DNA of 64,000 nucleotides from Gerris lacustris (Eukaryota; Arthropoda; Insecta; Hemiptera; Gerridae). Under the pieces are notes generated by a model that was given only the letters and a program-made list of their open reading frames with translations, did not search any database and was not told where the DNA came from. Location of the stretch: NCBI GenBank assembly GCA_951217055.1, contig OX578277.1:65690388-65754387 (forward strand). Reading direction: 5' to 3'. The position numbers and the translations under genes were made by a program. This document shows, in pieces, positions 58,400-64,000 of the stretch (the first letter of the stretch is position 1; every line of letters starts with the position of its first letter).

Positions 58400-58640
58400 A
58401 CAATTTTGCTTCCGAGCTTATACGGAAGCTATGTCATCGTTCTGAAGAACAAAAATATTTTATACCTCAGATTTCAAAAGTTCCAAGACAGAAATCCGTT
58501 TCAGATTTCAATAGTTTGTCAAAAGTAGACCGCAGATAGCACCAGATTAATTTAAACCGTCTGCGCTCTTTAACTTTTGCCTAATTGATACTTTAATTCA
58601 TGTAAAAACAACGGGCATTTTGAATTTTTAATTTGTCAAA
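58400..58640 (-). repeat. Repeat family A, minus copy
   Basis: Complement of the family: AACCGTCTGCGCTCTTTAAC at about 58556-58575, and AGACAGAAATCCGTTTCAGA matching the distal end of the copy at 52.8 kb. Confidence 0.65.
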
Positions 58641-61067
58641 TTAAAAAAACGGGAAAACAATTAAATAAATTAGACAACAATAGCTTGTAAAAGCAGGAAA
58701 TTAAATGAAGTACGTGATAGGATACGAGGAAGCTTTGTACCACACTAATTGGCAGTATATTCTATTTTCTACACTTTGCATAAAAATAAATCATTGTGCA
58801 AAAAAAAGCTGCTGTTTTGTACCCTTACGTTTCGATCATAAACTGCAGCATTTCTCTTACAAGGCGCAAAAGGATAGTTTTGCTACTACTTTACTTATAT
58901 ATTGCTGTGATCATATAAGTATGAGACATGTTTACCGTATTGATCCTACAAATAATATGTTTGGTATTTTAACTGTAGTACTAGGTGCTTTTAGCAAATG
59001 AATACTTAATATTTCGAATATTTATATTAAATGCTATTGAATAGATGGTTAGCTAAATCGTGGTCATTGATCCTCGACTCTCCGATTTCATCAAAATGTT
59101 GTCATAATAATAATTGTTTTCTAATAAAGTCACGTAAGCCCTCATTACAGTTTTATTCATTTATCTATTTATTAAAACAATCATCAATAGACAATGCCGA
59201 AAATAGAAAAACTTGTTTAATCTCTAAATAAACTATCTTATCACTTTCTTCTTCGTATGAATATCACATTATGCAACAATAAGTAACTCAGTCATAAGGT
59301 CCTATAATTATATATTAAAATAATATTCGAAGATCAGAGTCAGAGTACACAGAGGGCTTTCCTCAAAATCAAAGACCGAAATCTTTGATCCGAATGAAAG
59401 TAAGGAAGCAATCAAAGTAGCCAATCGTCCATTCTTATAATAGTTAGGTGTTTTCTGTTATTGACCGAGGTAAAGAAAGACAAAGACAATTTCAGTTAAT
59501 TTTAAAAAGATAATTAAGTTTTGTCACTAATAGTCAGTGTTACCAATAAATAAAACACTAGTAGTCTGTAGCAATGAATAAAAAAAAATACTAACTTATT
59601 ATTTCGATCGATAATTTGTGGAACGCTCATACTGAATGAAACTCGAATAGGGAACATTATAAATAGTCTACTGTCAAATCATTGACATAAAAAAGTAAAC
59701 TAACATAACCTTAAGCCAAGATAAATACATTTTTTGTCCTTACAGTTAGTCTAAATGTATAAAATACTTTATGTACTTGACTTTTTTTCTATTTGGGTGA
59801 AAATGATTATTTAATTCAAAAACCTATTTATAATTTACCCTTTTAATAGAACCTAAATAATATAAGAATATCGACCATGGAGATATTCGCTATATTTTAA
59901 GCGTTAATATTTTCCTTTTTAAATTACTTTTAGCTGATAAATCGTTTTTTTTTTTGGGTTTTTTTTTTACATAAAACATAAAAGATAATGTCAGCCAATC
60001 TGACAATTGTAATTATATTTCTTTTTTTAAAAAAAATATAGACCAGCAAAAAAAATCTCATTGAAAGAAAAATTATGAGATAATATTGCTATAACTTTTC
60101 ATAACGATGTGAATATTTATTTTTATCAGCTTCAACAAATAAACAAATTAATGGGTACACCTAATATAATTTTTACATTGCTAAAATTAAAAGAAGTTAT
60201 ATTAATTAACTTTTTTCTTTTGCGACTAAAATATATCCTGTTAAAATATTACTGTTTTACATTATTTTTTATACGTTTCTTGAAGCAAACACACTCTATC
60301 TTTTTGGAAATTAACGTTTCTACTTTGTGTACGCCTCTACTAATTTTAAACAGAATTTACCATTAATGTAGAATGCAATTCCTCAGAAGATAAGAAATCT
60401 CATAGGTAGGGCGTATTATTATTCTGAAGTTTCATTAAGTTCTCAAAAATGTAAAACATTTTAAATTGTTTGTAACGAGACAAATAATAAAAAATAGTAT
60501 ATTTATTTTAACTGATCAGTAAGATTAAAGGTATTTGTAAATAATTTAAAATCAAAATATCATTACAAAATGAAAGCAACATTTTCTTTTTATAATTCGT
60601 CTTTTTTACTACGTTATTATTAGCTTGCTTTCTTGTTTGTTTGACCGGTACAAATCTGGCAATCGATTTCTAACTAACTTCCCGAATAGCTAGACATTTG
60701 AAACTTTTAGCATGGCTCAGAACACGATGACAATGCATTATTTTAATACTTTTAGCCATCTTTCAGCAGAATTTAATTGGTTTTCAGCAAATTTTGCTGT
60801 ACGGAAAGTTAGTTCGGAAAAAATCCGCAAGTTATTTTATTTGTTTTGCCATGTCCCATATTTGAATGACGATGAACATTGAATGACAGCAAAACAGGAA
60901 ATATCGATTATATTATTTATCGATTATATTATTTATATTATTTCAAATATATCGATGGCACGCTTTAGATTTGGTGCTGGGGAGATCCGTTGTACAAAGA
61001 TTTGTCCTTATAGGTTTAAGATCAGCTCTCTAGATGCTTGTCATTTATGTCAAGTAAATAAATTCGG

Positions 61068-61070
<3 letters not shown>
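58641..61070. other. AT-rich intergenic stretch
   Basis: Several chance frames (up to 98 codons at 58705-59001) without recognisable domains. Nothing else seen. Confidence 0.45.

Positions 61071-61102
<32 letters not shown>
61071..61102. repeat. T32 tract
   Basis: Thirty-two T with no AATAAA complement next to it, so a retroposon tail is less likely here than at 1165. Confidence 0.9.
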
Positions 61103-61312
61103 CACTAACATTATATATTATATAACAATTATATTATCAACATTACATGCGATTCAACAGAAAAATTAAAAACGTAGTAAATAAGAAGTTATTTTTATCT
61201 TGAAATTATTTCCTTATTTATTTACTGATGCTTTAGGTAATATTGGATCAGTTCTTAAATCAAAAAAGTTTAGAGAAAATAAATTGTGTATTACCTTGTG
61301 CAAGATTGGGTT

Positions 61313-61505
61313 ATTCTTTAGACTTTTACTCCCCTATGTTGTTTTAGATTATAAATGACTTAGTCTAATGTAATTTGGGACAAAGGAATATCACACTTTT
61401 GTTTTTATAGAGGAGTAACAGTCTAAAGAAGAACATTCCGTACACCTTCTTTAGATTGTTACTCCCTTTGTTCTTTTTTATAAGAGGAGTAACAAGCTAT
61501 AGAAG
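61313..61505. repeat. Alternating inverted 20-bp motif
   Basis: The motif GGAGTAACAGTCTAAAGAAG and its complement alternate: minus at about 61313-61334, plus at 61412-61431, minus at 61445-61464, and plus (GAGGAGTAACAAGCTATAGAAG-like) at about 61484-61505. The middle pair makes a 20-bp stem with a 13-nt loop. Confidence 0.7.
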
Positions 61506-61951
61506 TGCTCAAGATTGGACATGACTTTAAGTACTATTTCTTCACAAAATATGCTTCAATTTTTCTTCACTTTTTCTTCCGTCAGACGAAGAAACTCCGC
61601 CAGATGTCAATATCAATTTAATTTCTAATAATGAATTAGGTCTAATTGGAAGTAGTGGTTTTATGTTCTATTGATGAATTTATTATTACCTGATAACTCT
61701 ATTAAAGATGAATTTATCCCATGTTATGTATTAACAACGTATTCCTTACTCATATTGCGATTTCTTTATTAAATCATACTGATATACTGATGTTATTAGG
61801 TTATTTTATTAAATTGCTTAAAGGACCTTTACAGTCTTTAGATATTTATGTGTTTATCAACAACAATTTCAACTTGATAACAGTCATGTGTAAGTTATTA
61901 GGTTAGATGTATATTTAAAACTTCTGAGATGTTAACTTTAGGCTGTTGTAA

Positions 61952-62122
61952 GAAAGGAAAATAAAGTGTTTGTGTAATCAATGTCTGGGAGGTAAGCCCG
62001 GGAAAGTTGAGCGTGTTACAGAGGAAGCTCTGAAGGAGATTCTTCGGGCAGGGGCTGGAGTGGGGAACGGTATCTTAGTTCGGCCTCTATCAATATTACA
62101 TCATCGCAGGCACAGAAGCTTT
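61952..62122 (+). pseudogene. Coding-like GC-rich fragment
   Basis: An open plus-strand frame of 57 codons between TAA (61949-61951) and TAA (62123-62125), without an early ATG. It reads KCLCNQCLGGKPGKVERV and then TEEALKEILRAGAGVGNGI. The CxxC pair, the Glu/Lys helix and the raised GC in AT-rich surroundings look like real coding sequence. I do not recognise the family; it is probably an exon or transposon relic. Confidence 0.3.
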
Positions 62123-62125
62123 TAA

Positions 62126-64000
62126 ATTTCCTTATTTCCTCGATTCACCACCCACCTTCACACTCAAACTTCTTTTAACATCTAAAAATGAGCAAACCTT
62201 CAAATTTTAGCATTGCTACCATTTTTAGTCTAACATGTAAATAATAGTTTCTAGGTGGTGGTTACATTATGTTTTCATCATAAATAGAATATTTATTTAA
62301 GAGTAATGAAGCGAGGGTATTAGATTTTTATATTAATTTTATAACAAATACGTCATGAGAATAGAATAAATTTCTTTCAAACCACTACTGGATTCACCTG
62401 AAACTAGGTGCGTGCACATCTTCTCGTAAAATAATATGTAGAAGACGTAAAGCTTTAAAAATATTTTTTTTCTGTTTAAATGAATCTATATTTAATTTTT
62501 AACATTTCAAATACGTAATGTATAATATATGTTGAAAATAATATCTTTTTTTTTACTGAATTAAAATTTTCTATCGAGTTTAGATGGAACTTACTCGAAT
62601 AGTTAATAAAGCTAAAAGAACCAAATTTACCAATTGGTCAAATAAACTTTAAAATGTATATGTCATCAGTCATCAGTCACTGATGAGGACAAACTAAAGA
62701 GGTCGGAACTGTATAATATTAACTATTGTGTTTTTTACATTAAAACTAATAAGTTTTATCCACTTATATGTATAAATAAAACAATGAAAATATCTAACAC
62801 TAAAAATTCTTAAATCAAAAAGAACAATTAACTCATTGTTCTTGTAGCAGGTCCAAATTACCTATCTTAATTCTGAAGTAATTTAGTGGGCAGCGATTGT
62901 AGAGTGAGTTATATATCTATTACATCACTACTAAAAAACACCATTTTCCTCTCTAAATACCACTGATAATACTGAGGTCCTCTTCAAAAAGATTTTATGT
63001 GTATTTTTTACAACTTAAGCTTTTATTTCCAGCCAACCAATCTTAAATTGCTTCTATTGCTAAGAGACCTGAAATTGATAACTTATTTTTGGTTTTTTAA
63101 AAAGAAGTGACTATGTTTTATTTTATTATGTAGCTCAGTTTGTGCCACACATTTACAATAAAGTCTTTTTAATACATACTAGAATTAGTTGAGCAGGAGA
63201 AAAAATATAATATGCAAACAAAATAATAGCTTCACGAATCTTTAGGTTTTTTGTATACATATATTTTAGTTATTGGGCTATTGAGCTGTATGAGCTGTCT
63301 GTACCTTCTGCAAATCATTCCTCTTTTCAACATTTCTGGTCAATGGGTCTGTTTTCTGGCCTAGATAATTGTAACTCTTCTAAGAAAGAAGTCTTTCCAC
63401 TAAAAGTAACTTAATTGTACAAAGCCGGCTATCAACCGCTGATCGTCACCTTAAGTGAGTGCCGGCAAGGATGAGTAAGTGTAGGAGTTGAGGTGGAGAT
63501 TGGAATATGACTCAACAAATAAAAACGTATCCTCTCCATAATTGTCAAGTATAAGAGAATGCTGTCTTTATATTGTGATCTTTTCAACATACCATTTAAT
63601 TTCCTAATGAATTATACAATATTTTCACTATGTAGTAAATTCAGATAATTCTTGGTGTTTTAAAAGTAATATGTAATTGTAATTTTGTCTATGACCTATT
63701 TTCTTTTCTATAGGACATGCCAATAATTACAAATTCTATCTCTCTGAGTAGATCGAAATTAAATTTTTGTTTATATTCTCACGGTCATATTCTTGCTACT
63801 TCAGCAATTAAACGGTATCAGTAACAGCTAACATTTCTTTCATTAGTTATAATTATGAGATTGAAGTGTTGCTTCTGCTTAACGCTTGCTGCCAGGTGTA
63901 ATATTAAGCTATTAATATTATTATAAATTAAACGAATCCTAGCTGTAAAACATTATGGAGCGCGCGAAAAGCTGCTTTTTCCAGAGATCTAGCGTACCGA
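62126..64000. other. AT-rich intergenic stretch
   Basis: Contains the hammerhead-core-like CTGATGAGGAC ... GGTCGGAAC at 62679-62709 (see findings). Otherwise no gene recognised to the window end. Confidence 0.45.

Noticed and set aside
1..64000. CRISPR arrays, bacterial operons or rRNA
   Set aside because: No regularly spaced repeats, ribosome-binding-site-ordered genes or rRNA motifs seen; the window is eukaryotic.

Overview
The window is AT-rich, intron-poor arthropod DNA, most likely from an insect. The main evidence is a complete coding sequence for the ecdysone-pathway nuclear receptor HR3 (NR1F, ROR-like). The rest is low-GC intergenic sequence with microsatellites, poly(T) and poly(G) tracts, and fragments of mariner, Ty3/Gypsy, hAT-like, Harbinger-like, non-LTR and probable Penelope-like elements. 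The species cannot be named from the sequence alone.

Layout. 1-9.4 kb: AT-rich spacer with a minus-strand retroposed sequence ending in a 42-nt poly(A) (plus-strand T), a 107-bp retroposon fragment in a 13-bp target-site duplication, and a diverged family of duplicated segments. 9.4-10.0 kb: a long inverted repeat whose arms carry an exon-like sequence. 12.4-13.3 kb: a mobile element ending in a GACA array; an interrupted copy lies at 49.7-52.1 kb. 18-22 kb: a cluster of nuclear-receptor half-sites, a 428-bp MITE, a transposon-protein remnant and several perfect palindromes. 31.7-32.7 kb: a dead mariner-type transposon. 35.2-37.8 kb: the HR3 gene on the plus strand, with one uninterrupted 468-codon reading frame, an upstream TATA box, a possible 5' UTR intron and a poly(A) signal. 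40.6-46.8 kb: two hairpin insertions with 12-13 bp target-site duplications, a hAT-like MITE, and an array of four GA-mismatch/GNA-loop hairpins. 47-59 kb: nested transposons, including a Harbinger-like element in a TAA duplication, a Gypsy integrase remnant and a dispersed family marked by GCGCAGACGG. 59-64 kb: mostly featureless, with an alternating inverted motif and a short coding-like island.

The only convincing functional host gene is HR3. Insect HR3 genes are normally split by many introns, so an intact intronless copy suggests a retrogene or a lineage-specific single-exon gene. It lies within about 10 kb of two structurally matching retroelement insertions. The most unusual non-coding signals are those two insertions, which share a motif reminiscent of a hammerhead ribozyme core, and the covarying DNA/RNA hairpins that recur in several unrelated elements.
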